Under the pieces are notes generated by a model that searched no databases, was not told where the DNA came from, and was given only the letters and a program-made list of their open reading frames with translations. This document shows positions 36,433-47,104 of a stretch of DNA of 64,000 nt, in pieces. The position numbers and the translations under genes are program-made. Position 1 is the stretch's first letter; each line of letters begins with the position of its first letter. The DNA comes from Corbicula japonica (taxonomy: Eukaryota > Mollusca > Bivalvia > Venerida > Cyrenidae). The stretch is taken from NCBI GenBank assembly GCA_038501625.1, contig JAZAYU010000221.1, forward strand, positions 124,001 to 188,000, in the 5' to 3' direction.

Positions 36433-39400
36433 ATGATTGATTCATTGAATGTTTGCTTTCTTGCTTGCTTTATTCGCTCGCAAATATAGCAATAGTTTTA
36501 GAAAAGAAATCCTTTAACATAAAAAGCCGATTTCAAATCTTTCAATTTGCACTGCATATACTGGTAAAAGAAAATAAATAAATGAAAGCGAAAGAGAAGT
36601 GTACACAAGAATCCTGCATGTGGATATTTACAATTTCGAATCGAATTCTTAAAAACAGCAAAGCGTTATAAAATCTTTATATGAATATATGAGTTATTTT
36701 ATTCAGAGAACGTTAAGTTTTTACGCTACCTTGATAATAGCCCGTTTTGTTATGAACGCCGTCAATAAAAAGGCAGATTAAAATTTCGCGCCAAAATAAT
36801 TAGAAAAAGAAACTGAGTTATACTTACTGGTTGCATTTCGAGACGATGCTGCAGTGGCTCCTTCAACTTCAGGGGACGTAACTTCATCATTGTTCTGGTT
36901 TCTTGCGGTATGATCACGTGGTTTCGTAGCCGATGTCATAGAAGTTTCTGCTTGGGTAGGCGTTGCTTCAGGAATAAGTGCTAGGGGTTCCGACGCTTGA
37001 GGAGCTCGTGCAAGGGTAGAAGTAGGTGCTAGGGTAGCCGGTAATTGAGGAGGTAGTGCCACGGAAGTCGATACTTGAGGGGCTGGTACTGGGGAAGGCG
37101 ATAATTGAGCAGTTGGTGTCAGGGGGTCAGTCGCTTGTGACAACTCGGACTCTTCCATTGCAAAAATCTGTTCCATTAAAAGAGCTGCAGTGATGATGCT
37201 TTCCAAAGAAACTTAAAAAAGAAATAAATAAGTTCAAAAAGCTTAGACGAGCACGTTATTTTGTCACGATATTAATATAATAAAATGAAAAACCAAACCA
37301 AATCATAGCAATACTGACTCGATTCTAACATTTTCAAAACTATATTAAAATCTTACTCGTTTTTATTGTTCTGTTACAAATGCAGCGCTTTGTCAATTTC
37401 CTTTACACTTGTAACTTTATATCGATTACATGTACTAGTGATGTTGAAAATGTTGTTTCGTGAAATCCGAGAAAATATCTACAATATTGCAAGTGTGTTA
37501 TCTGAATATCACTGTACATGTACAAAGTTGTATGTTGAACATGGACATTTTGCACAAAAACGAATGATAAATAAGTCATGTCCATTTAGAACAAACAGCA
37601 TTTCGTAACAAGAGCCAGTCGGAAACGACTGCACGCTCGACTATTCGAAAAGTCAGACTTATTTAAGCACATTTTAAACTGGGCTTTATTCAAACTAGGT
37701 AGTGATTCAAGAGTTTATGACACCCCAACAAACACACATGAACAAAAGTTTCTTAATCCAAGTTAGGAAATCAATAAATTACACTTAATTTATTCTTGTA
37801 GGTTTTTTAGGGTTTACACAACCCAGCCCATACACCCCTGATCCCACACAAATCAACCCTTATCCGTGCCCACCTATAGTGGTGTGGTGTGGTGTAGTAC
37901 AGTATGGTATGCTGGTTGCTGATGTAAGTGGTGGTGTTGTTGTTGGTGTTGGTGTTGTTGCTGTTGTTGGTATTTTTGTTGTTGTAGGTGTTGTTGTTGG
38001 TGGCGCTGTTGTTGTTGTTGGTGGTGGTGGTGTTGGTGGCGGTGGCGGTGTTGTTGGTTGTTGGTGTTGCTGTTATTGTTGGTGTTGTTGTTGGTGTTGT
38101 TGTTGTTGTTGTTGTTGATGTTGGCGGTAGTGGTGGTGTTGGTTGTTGGTGTTGTTGTTGCTATTGTTGGTGTTGTTGGTGGTGGTGTTGGTGTTGTTGG
38201 CAGTGATGCTGGTGGTGGTGTTGTTGTTGATGATGTTGTTGAAGGTGTTGTTGAAGTTGTTGTTGTTTTTGGTGTTGTTGTTGTTGGTGGTGGTGTTGTT
38301 GTTGGTGGTGGTGTTGTTGGTGTTGGTGGTGTTGTTGTTGGTGGTGGTGTTGGTGGTGGTGTTGTTGGGGGTGTTGTTGATGTTGTTGTTGTTGGTGGTG
38401 GTGGTTTTATGTTATGTTATGTTAATTTGGTATGGTATGGTATGGTATGGTATGGTATGGTATGGTATGGTATGGTATGGTATGGTACATGTATGGTATG
38501 GTATGGTAAGGTATGGTACAGGTATGGTACAGGTATGGTACGGTATGGTATGGTACAGGTATGGTATGGTACGGTACGGTACGGTATGGTATGGTATGGT
38601 ACAGGTACGGTACGGTACGGTACGGTACGGTACGGTACGGTACAGTACAGTACAGTACAGTACAGTACAGTACAGTACAGTACAGTACAGTACAGTACAG
38701 TACAGTACAGTACAGTACAGTACAGTATAGTATAGTATAGTATATGCCCCCACCCACCCCACAACCACTCAACACTTTCAAACCAATGTATGTTTAGTAC
38801 ATCTGTTTTAAATTTCTAAAAATTTAATATTAAATTAAATTAAATAAAATATAAAAAGCAAGGATGAGTTATGGGCCTTTGAACATCAACCCTGATGTAG
38901 ATCTATGATAAAATAAAGGTATACAAAGTTTTAAAGTTGTAGTTTTAACAGAATGAACGTTATGAGCTTTCACCAGCTTGCACGCAAACTCTTAACCTTA
39001 ATTTCTAAATCTATAATCGGCATTTATTTGAAAAAAAATCAAAGAGTTATGGTTTTTGGCATACATAGTCGGGGTCATGATGGTGAAAAAGATTTAAAGC
39101 TATAGTACACGAAGTATGAAAGTAACTAGCTTGCATGCAAACTTTAACCTGAAATTCTTAGTCAAAAAAGGGCAATAATTTGATAAAAATCAAAGAAAGA
39201 CTTATGGTTCTTGACATACATAGTCAGGGTACTGATGGTAAACAACTGTCTTAAGTTTCAAAGCTATAGTACAAAAAGTATGAAAGTAACTAGCTTGCAC
39301 GCAAACTTTAACCTGAAATTCTAAGTCGAAAAAGGGCCATAATTTGAACAAAATGGAAGTAAGAGTTATGGTTCTTGGTATTCACACTTGGGATATGATG

Positions 39401-42400
39401 ATGAACAAGTGTTGAAAGTTTCAAAGCTGTAGTATAAGTATTATTGATGTTATGTGTTTGTACAGAAGCTTGCAGACAAACTTTAACCTGAAATTATAAG
39501 TCGAAAAAGGGCCATAATTTGATGAAAATGAAAGTTAGAGTTATGGTTCTTGGCATACACACTCGGGGCATGATGATGAACAGGTGTGGAAAGTTTCAAA
39601 GCTGTAGTATAAGTAGTATGGAAGTTATGGGTTTGTACACTAGCTTGCACGCAAACTTTAAACAGAAATTCTAAGTCGAAAAAGGACCATCGCGAATTCA
39701 AAAAAGGAAAATAGGTAAAACTATGCTGTTCAACTACATCATGATTTTTATAGTATATTTGAAAGTGTAAGTTAGTAATTTTTGTCAATGTTTTGTAAGA
39801 ATAAATACGTTTAACGGTTATGCCAGAAAGGTGAATAAACGTGTCCAAAAGTTTTTCACACTTAAACCGTTTTTTTATTATGAAATTATTATCGGATTCG
39901 GCGGCGGTAGATTATCTTTGATATTTCTTTAAACATCATTTAATACTCGCATTTTTTAAATAAATAAATCCGAATTTATTTCAAAATACATGTGTACATT
40001 TTTAAGACATTTAATGAGTTCTATTCATTGTGCACAACGTCCGGGAAGGGAAATAACACGCCTTTCAATTCCAAAATGCACGTGTAAACGTTGATTCGGG
40101 GTCTGACAAAAGTGCTTCGAATAACTTAGCTTCTTACATGTGTAATTGAAATGAAACTTACATTTATTTCTATCTTTATAACAAGCAAAATCAGAAAATA
40201 CTATTGTAAGTCCGAGTCATTATTAAAATCAAAAATACATTACGATATTTTACACAACGCTAAGTGTCGTCAGTTTTGTAAGCAACATCAGCTAAACAGT
40301 TTCTAAGGGGATTCTTAAGGTCAATATTATTAACAGAATTAAAGACTTAAAACACAAAGTGGCGTCTGTTTTGCGAATAACATCAGGTCACAGTTTTAAA
40401 GGAAATTCTTAAGGGCGATTTTATTAACAGAATTAAGGACTTTGTGTATTTTATCATCACCATGCCTTACCGTTATTAAGAACAATTTGGATAGCTCTGC
40501 GAATCATCTCTGGTGTGTAGCCCATTTCCAACACACTTTGTGCTGCATCGCTGTGTAACAGACTGTCAACATTTCTATTTCCGCTTCCGGGTCTCTCATC
40601 TAGCGAAACAACGAATAGCAGATGATGCATATAGCTTTTCTTATGGCAAAAACTTAATGTTAATAGGTTTCTAGTTTATTTTTTTATTATTTCTTTCTTC
40701 TCACTGACGAAACATCAGCAGAAACATTTCAATAACATGAGGTGAAAGACTGATTTGCCGACGACTTTACTTTCAAAAGTGTATTAGAATCAGAATCCAT
40801 CTACGTTACTCTGTTCTAACAGTTTACTGGATGGTATAATTGATATGGATAAGTAGACAGTCACGTGACACTCTGTTTGAAGAAGTTTTATAACCAAACA
40901 ACTAACTTAAGGATAAGATTTTTTTCCGGTAATCAATAGTCGGCACGAGAACTTGGCGATATTAAAATTTAAACAATATTAAAATAACTTGTTAGTGACT
41001 GTGCTGACTGACAAGATATTTATAACGTACTATTTATAATCAATTACAATGATTTTTTTAAATGGCCGAAAGTTCACACGAACTCGGATCAAATGACAAT
41101 TTTAAATGGTCGAAAGTTCACACGAACTCGCATCAAATGACAATAAACATACAGGATTCTGGCTAAATGTTAAGGACCAGTTTCCAGATAAAGTGGTTTG
41201 TGTTTATAAACCATAAAGTATGCAATTTCCTAACACGATTTCAATTTATCTGTTACCTTTACGATTTCAAACCATAAATCAACAATTTAATAAATTTGTC
41301 TTTGCTTGAAATATTAAATTATTCATTTCATTATAAAATTCACCCTATTGTTTGAGATGCATAAAACTGTGCCATGTACTGGCAGAAAATTAGCTGGACA
41401 GAACCAGGGGCTAGACGTCGTTTGAGAGATGTGCATAGACTTACATTTTAGTTACATTTTAGCCAATGAACCGGTCCGATTCAACCGTGCCTACAATAAT
41501 TTAATATTTTTCTTCATAATTCCCCTTTCTTCTTATTTAAAGTTATATCAGCGTTTGAGACATGATTCGTGAAAATGTGAAAATGATGATTCACTAAAAC
41601 AAGAAACATAATGTAATCCTCATAGTTCCAACCAGCTCTTTTTCACAACAAACTTTAAAAAATATTTTAAAATGATTTAAACTTTATCATTAAAAACATG
41701 ATGCCATTTGTAAAGCTTTTTGGCATAATCAAAACTGATGTAGATCAAAATTATTGATTAATAATTTTAGCATAATTGAAATAATTGGTATAGTAAAGGC
41801 TTACCTGATCCACTTGCAGTAGACTGCTGTGGCTCCTGACTTCGCTCTTGCTGTGAAAAATATTTGGAAATAATGTCAATATTTAATTTATAATTTTGTA
41901 AAGTCACGTTTATAATGATGTTATATAAATTGATGACGTCCGCTAAAACCGGGTTCAACGTATTTCCGTAGCAAAACATGGTACTAAGAAGTAACATTTA
42001 AAACAACATGTTTTCTTCAGAAAAAATTGTAATGTTTTGCCTTGGATTTTTCAAACAACCTCGGAAAACTGTGTGAATGTGGTCAGATGATTAGAAAGAT
42101 CATAACTCAACCAAATCAATTTGTCGACAACTCTATAGGTATTTACGAAATTCGTTTAAAACGTTCTTGAGAACAGCGTTAATTGATAATGATATATGTA
42201 TTGTTGTTGTTGCTGCTACTGTTACAACGAAGAGAAAGCAAAATTGAAGAAGATGATGTTGATAATAAAAAAGTTACTCCTGATGATAGTGGTGCTTGTT
42301 AAAGACAGAAAAAGACTGGTATAGTGTTGAACACCTACCTTTCTTTACGGTCCATACCGATGACAATAATTATACAATAAAGACAATTATAAAGGATTTA

Positions 42401-45400
42401 AATGTTCAAAGCCTATTAAAACTTACGTTTTGTTGATATTCAACCGCCATTTGAACCAGATTGGTGAATTCCTCACCCTTTTTCTCTCTGACATATGAAC
42501 AATTTCTAGACCACCTGGAGTGTTCAATCCAAGCATCGTCCTCGGCCGACCAGTGTCGTAAACCTATAACATATGTATTAAAATATTATGAAATGTGGAG
42601 ATTCTATAAATCAGCTGGAGTGGTTTCATATCATTTTTAAACAATGCATATAAACTGAAAAGCATCATACCATGAGCGGCAACTGAACAATTACGTCTTT
42701 CTAGAATAGGTAATCTGTGATTTTTAACACTCAGGAAAATGGATGTACACTAGAGAGATAGTAAAAGATGAAAAGGGAACTTTGAAAGACACCAAACACG
42801 ACAAACATGAAAATATTGCAGACTTGGTCAGATTGAGCTTGTCCAATGGTAGTAATGGAAATGCGTATTACTGCCCAGGCCGCCTAGCCCTGGGTGGAGC
42901 GCAATCCAATATTTACAACAATAAACAGTGCAAATTTAAGACCGCTTTTTGTCCAGTTCCAGAAATGGCCTTAATAGAGGGGTTTCACTAGAACGCTAGG
43001 TAACTGTCATATTTAAAACAGTGTTGAAATTCCCCTCTACAGAGCCTCTAAACAAACAAACACAGTCTTTAATCTCAGAAACGAAATAGCATACGCACTT
43101 ACCGACACCACACTGAAAACATCTACAGCAGTCGCCAAAACCTGCGTAGAAAAATCCCGCTTCTGCCAAAGTGTCAGCGGGAACAGCTAGCTCTCTGCAG
43201 TCCCGGAAGCTCGCTTGTCGCGTTGCCAACGTAACATATGCTGGATACTTCGGGCTTCTGACTGGGGTTGCTAAAACAAATTTATTATTTTGATTATGTT
43301 TAACTGTAATTTTAAACAGAAATGCTATAAAGTAGAAAAGTTGTGTGTCCTTAACTGTAAGGACATTCAAATAAATAAGAAAACTCGGAAACAACAGTAT
43401 TAAACTCATTAAAATGTGCTGTCAATGTCAAGAGAAGCTTAAGTGGTGAGTTTAAAGGTTCAAGAGAATTCAGTCATACAGTTGTAATGACTAAATGCGA
43501 TCTGTTATGTATAATAGTTATTACGACAATAACATGGTATTTTTAATGCAGATACTATGTGACTGTTATACTTTGTTTGTTTATTTATTTATTTATTTAC
43601 TGACAATCAATTTCCCAACAAAGTTTGCTGGTTGTTTTTACCAGTACAATTCCAGATTAGAGGAATTTTAAACTGACAAAGAAAGCATAAGAAAATGGCG
43701 GGTGGCGAAAAGATTCTACAAAATATCTTGTCGGACACATTTTCCATTCACGAGACGCCTTGTATGAATAAAGTATTTTGAATAAGCTTATAAAAAATAC
43801 CTTTATTGTTGTATTGAGCAGTAGGCCTATTTGTGTTCATTGTATTTGCTGTACTGGTCAGACCAGTGGTTGATGTGGAATTTGGCTGTAACAAAGTGGA
43901 CGGTGGCACTGGAGCGGCAACTGAAGATGAATTATCATTAGTAGTTGCATTTCCGAACTGTGCCGAGCTCCGTCGAAAGAACTCTCTAGTTGAATTCTGG
44001 TGAGGATCTGAATAAGTGCTCTGTATTATATGTGATTCAGGAGTAGCGTTAGTTTCAGTATCGTCTGCCGCGGATGTAACTCTAGTGGCAGAAACTGATT
44101 GTCTGCTTGCAAGTATTTCTTGCCGCCTAACAGATACGTTCACCTCTGAATTTGACATCAGAAACCTGCAGTTTGGACTAAGGTGGCGATGAACTTCTAA
44201 AGGTACGTCGGTTTCCCGCCAGCCACTCTTTCGTTTAGCGCAACAATAGCAGACTACTTCGTCACCACTATTGGCGTAATAAAACCCAGCTTGTGCTATT
44301 CTTATAATAAACGGTTTGTTTTCTTTAGGGAAAGATCGTAATGTACACAATCTCAGCATTTCATATCTCATCGTGATTTGGGGAGCCACTCTTACTCCAA
44401 CAGCTATTTTATCAATTATGTCCATCATGGATTCGAATCTTTGAAGATCGGAATCATCAACAGCTGGGTCAGGGAACACATCGTGTCTTCCGTTTTGCAA
44501 ATGAGTGGTCTCTTCCGGAGGCGTTTGTGTAGTTGTTCTTGAGCTGTGTCGAGTTGCTTGGTTTTGTGAAGATTCTTGCGCAGTAACCCCTACGCCGTCT
44601 ACTTCAGTTTCGGCGTCGGCTATTTGCGTTTCTTCGGTACCGTAGCCAACGGATAAGGGGTCCCCACCGCATGCTCCTAGCTCTGATAACCCAGCTTGAT
44701 CCGGCTTTGTTTCTTGTACAGCACTTTGAAGTTCATAACATTTCATTTTAGATGAATTTGGACGGGGTTTTTCAACGGGTGGAGCATCTGGAATTTCATT
44801 ACAAGCACGCAACAATGGGGCGGAATCTGCTTCATCGTTACTAGGTACCTTAGTTTTTCGTCTCCTATTTCGCCGTTTATGCTTATGGTGCCATTTCACT
44901 GCATATTCTTGGCATGAATCTGAGCCTTGTTTTGCATCAACAGATGAGAAAACATTAACCGCGTTCTCAACTCCCGAAACATTTTCATGAGCGTTAGCAA
45001 TATTGGAGTGTCCCCGTTCGTTACTTAATGTCAAATTGTCATTATGAGACCGATCATTTGTCGGTTGACTACGAACTTGGTCTGTACATTCAAACGAAGT
45101 ACTGTCATTGGCACTGTTTCTTCTTTCCGTTGCCAAACATGGTTCTCTTTGTCTTTGAGATCGACGGGTTCTTTTAGTTGAATCTGTTTTTTGTTTTGTA
45201 TCATCGTTTACAGGTAAAACTGTTAGCGTTTGTTGAAAACTTGTTTTGTCAAAATTTTGCAAAGATATGTTTTGCCTTAGTATCTTTTTTAGTTCATCGT
45301 CCGCGCTGTCTGATTTCAAATCAGTTTGGGATTCATTTTCCATTTTCAAGTCAACATCCGGGTTTTCAATTATGTTACAAACAAGTCGTCTGGAACTCAT

Positions 45401-46627
45401 AACTGAAGCTAACTCTGTAGAATTTTCACAGCAGTGTGAGTTGGAGAAATTCTGGTGATCTGTTAACGAAATCTTACACGTTTCAGCCTGTTGAACTGTA
45501 TCAGTAACACACAATGAATCTTGTTGGTGTTCATCACTGGAGGAGTCACTGTCATCTTTATTAGTTGACGATGAAATGTTGTCTTTGTCATTTAATCTAT
45601 CAATATAATCATTTGAAGATTCTTTGTGGTCGTTTTCATTCAAACAATCAATGTTCTCGGTGGTATTTGAATAGGGGGATGCATTAGCTTCGTTTTCATT
45701 TGATGAGACAATGCAACTGTCAGTATATTCTATATCAGCTGACTTGGAATCATTTGATTTATCTACGAAGTTTATGTCATCTGATGTGCGAACTGTTGCT
45801 GAATTACAATCAATGACCACAGGCACATTTTTAGAATCACCGAGTTCATCGCAGCGATAATCATCACACGATGACACTTCTGGGTTTTCATTATTCAAGA
45901 ATTTAAAGAAGTTATATTGATTTGACATAAAAATGGCTTTGCATTGATTGTGGTAAACAATAATATACATGATGTCATATGAATAACAGGAACTTCGATA
46001 AAGCAATGAATGCAAAATATGAACAACATTGGTTTTTAGCGATAACAGTTTGTTTTCAAATGTAACAATGAGTGAGTTCAATATCAGAATAATTGTTATA
46101 CAATGAAAACAGTTAGATAAAGAAAAATGATTGAATATAAATATCAATCCAATAAAAGCAAAATGTTCTTGTAAAATGTAGCTGTTTATTTGTATTACAG
46201 TTTTTAATTGAAGATCGCCTAATATCAACAGGTATCTTACAAAGGCCTTCAGTAGCGTACGTTCATTTAACACAGTTTGATGAATTTTATTTGAATCAGA
46301 TGTATTTGTTAATGAATGAAATGAGCTAGATACACTGTTGATCGATAAAGAAATGTCTTGAAGAATATAGATGACACAACCTTCGAAATGTTTTGAAACG
46401 TGAATGCAAAACCAATAATTCGGACGTCCTATGGCAACACATACAGGCCATTGTGATACATAGTATGAATTACTTGAATTTCGAGAATGGATAATGATGC
46501 GGTGTTCAGCTAAATTCTGGTACGCAACCCACTCTGCAGTTCCGTTAATCACTGGGGTATTTTCACACAGACATCTATCACAGTCACCCATTCCCAATGC
46601 AACGATTATCAACCAGCTGAAGACGTT
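36054..46627 (-). CDS. Inhibitor of apoptosis protein, BIR-BIR-UBA-RING (BIRC2/3-like), 7 visible exons
   Basis: Joined exons on the minus strand: 46627-43801, 43270-43103, 42563-42427, 41850-41805, 40599-40471, 37211-36828, 36274-36054. Every intron is GT-AG and phases agree (1, 1, 0, 1, 1, 1). The joined frame encodes 1070 residues from the ATG at 45928, 1291 from the ATG at 46591, or 1303 from the exon start. Domains in order: acidic Ser/Asn/Asp-rich tail with a basic cluster (HKHKRRNRRRKTK), type I BIR, type II BIR, UBA, Pro/Thr-rich linker, RING. IAPs bind caspases and IBM-bearing proteins through BIRs, ubiquitin through the UBA, and E2 enzymes through the RING, acting as cytosolic E3 ligases in cell-death and immune signalling. 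There is no CARD, unlike vertebrate BIRC2/3. An upstream exon is likely. The family call is secure; the N-terminus is not. Confidence 0.88.
36828..37211 (-). CDS. IAP exon 6: end of UBA and Pro/Thr-rich linker
   Basis: 384 nt, acceptor tttcttttttaag, donor ACCA/gtaagt, phase 1 on both sides. The first residues (SLESIITAALLMEQIFAMEE) supply the third UBA helix. The rest (LTPTAQLSPSPVPAPQVSTS and onward) is a low-complexity Pro/Ala/Thr/Ser linker of about 100 residues, ending SSRNAT before the RING exon. Confidence 0.88.
37862..38402 (+). repeat. GTT/GGT imperfect trinucleotide tract in IAP intron 5
   Basis: About 540 bp of mixed GTT, GGT and GGC triplets. Long Val/Leu/Gly/Cys-rich frames over it are artefacts. 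On the transcribed minus strand it is ACC/AAC-rich. Confidence 0.95.
38426..38742 (+). repeat. Pentanucleotide microsatellite with graded variants in IAP intron 5
   Basis: The unit changes along the tract: (GGTAT)n, then mixed GGTAT/GGTAC, then (GGTAC)n, then (AGTAC)n, ending with (AGTAT)n. Length is about 315 bp. Confidence 0.97.
38965..39700 (+). repeat. ~165-bp tandem dispersed repeat in IAP intron 5, 5 copies
   Basis: 'gcttgcacgcaaact' or a close variant recurs at 38976, 39129, 39293, 39468 and 39643 (spacing 153-175). Shared blocks include 'tcgaaaaagggccataattt', 'gagttatggttcttggcat' and 'agtttcaaagctgtagtat'. Confidence 0.9.
40258..40443 (+). repeat. Direct duplication of ~105 bp in IAP intron 5
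   Basis: The block with 'gtcagttttgtaagcaacat' and 'ttattaacagaattaaagac' recurs about 105 bp later as 'gtctgttttgcgaataacat' and 'ttattaacagaattaaggac'. It sits within the intron, close to exon 5. Confidence 0.75.
40471..40599 (-). CDS. IAP exon 5: start of the UBA domain
   Basis: 129 nt, acceptor gtttcgctag, donor AACG/gtaagg, phase 1 on both sides. After a Gly/Asn-rich lead it reads DAAQSVLEMGYTPEMIRRAI then QIVLNN. The MGY/MGF-type loop between helices 1 and 2 is the ubiquitin-contacting motif of UBA domains. Confidence 0.9.
41052..41145 (+). repeat. 44-bp direct duplication in IAP intron 4
   Basis: 'aaagttcacacgaactcg' followed by 'catcaaatgacaat' occurs twice about 44 bp apart, with one base different. 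Confidence 0.85.
41805..41850 (-). CDS. IAP exon 4: 46-nt micro-exon, linker
   Basis: Acceptor atttttcacag, donor TCAG/gtaagc. It encodes QERSQEPQQSTASGS plus the first base of an Asp codon. It is phase 0 in and phase 1 out, which fits both neighbours exactly. The segment is Gln/Ser-rich and disordered. Skipping it would shift the frame because 46 is not divisible by three. Confidence 0.85.
42427..42563 (-). CDS. IAP exon 3: second half of the type II BIR
   Basis: 137 nt, acceptor gttatag, donor AAAC/gtaagt, phase 1 in and 0 out. It reads GLRHWSAEDDAWIEHSRWSR then NCSYV. It supplies the His and last Cys zinc ligands (H-x6-C) and keeps the G-L...W...D...W residues that form the IBM-binding groove in type II BIRs such as XIAP BIR3. 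It continues EKKGEEFTNLVQMAVEYQQN. Confidence 0.93.
43103..43270 (-). CDS. IAP exon 2: first half of the type II BIR
   Basis: 168 nt, acceptor tttgttttag, donor GTCG/gtaagt, phase 1 on both sides. It reads SPKYPAYVTLATRQASFRDC ... LAEAGFFYAGFGDCCRCFQC and GVG, the start of a BIR including the first zinc ligand pair in CFQC (C-x2-C). It joins in frame to the next exon to complete the domain. Confidence 0.93.
43801..46627 (-). CDS. IAP exon 1 (first visible): disordered N-terminus plus type I BIR
   Basis: A 2.83-kb open exon. It opens at a good acceptor (tctgtcttgcag) and ends AAAG/gtattt, phase 1. Three parts are visible. (1) 46627 to about 45928 is hydrophobic and coding-poor in look, including FAFIGLIFIF and CITIILILNSLIV. 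(2) From the ATG at 45928 it is acidic, Ser/Asn/Asp-rich and disordered, with a basic cluster HKHKRRNRRRKTK. (3) BIR 1 lies at 44371-44159: RIAQAGFYY, GDEVVCYCC, GW, and VHRHLSPNC, i.e. C-x2-C...H-x6-C intact. PLEVH replaces the PWxEH of groove-bearing BIRs, which fits a type I BIR as in cIAP BIR1. The NLS-like cluster fits poorly with a membrane segment, so I favour a start at or near 45928. Confidence 0.8.
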
Positions 46628-47085
46628 CTGCAAGACAGAATACACACTAGTTTTATGTTATCTAAAAACTTATTCTCAACAGTCTATTAGGATATTGAGG
46701 TAGATGGGCAGTGCCGTTGGTGACATAAGAATGATAAAATGGACTATCCCTTAGATTTTAATTAAATAAATACCAAAAGATAGATCAAATCATTCACGTT
46801 TCTACTCTCAAATGAACGGTTTGTTAATTGACTTAGTTTAGAAAGAAATAAATGGAAAGCAATCTGATATGTGTGGCGCATCCCACCCACAACCAACCGA
46901 TTCTTACTAACCCTGATCCCCATAAAATAAATAAATATGTATTTTTGGGTGGATGAGGGGTCAGGAATTATCAACAACCCACTACCTCTAACATCCTCCA
47001 CAAAAAGTATTTAAAAATAAATGAAATAAATTTCTGGGCATGGGTGGAGTCGGAGAGGTTGTGGTAACAAACCTGGGATGCCGGT

Positions 47086-47104
47086 GGGGGGGGGGGGGGG
47101 GGGG
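47086..47104 (+). repeat. Poly-G tract (19 bases)
   Basis: An uninterrupted run of G, about 460 bp upstream of the first visible IAP exon on the other strand. It could form a G-quadruplex; its true length is prone to assembly error. Confidence 0.9.

Noticed and set aside
37879..38781. Long Val/Leu/Gly and Tyr/Thr repeat frames on both strands
   Set aside because: Products of trinucleotide and pentanucleotide microsatellites in IAP intron 5.
42743..42991. 82-residue + strand frame
   Set aside because: It lies antisense inside IAP intron 2 and its start region matches a repeat-like block at 61.9 kb where the frame is broken.
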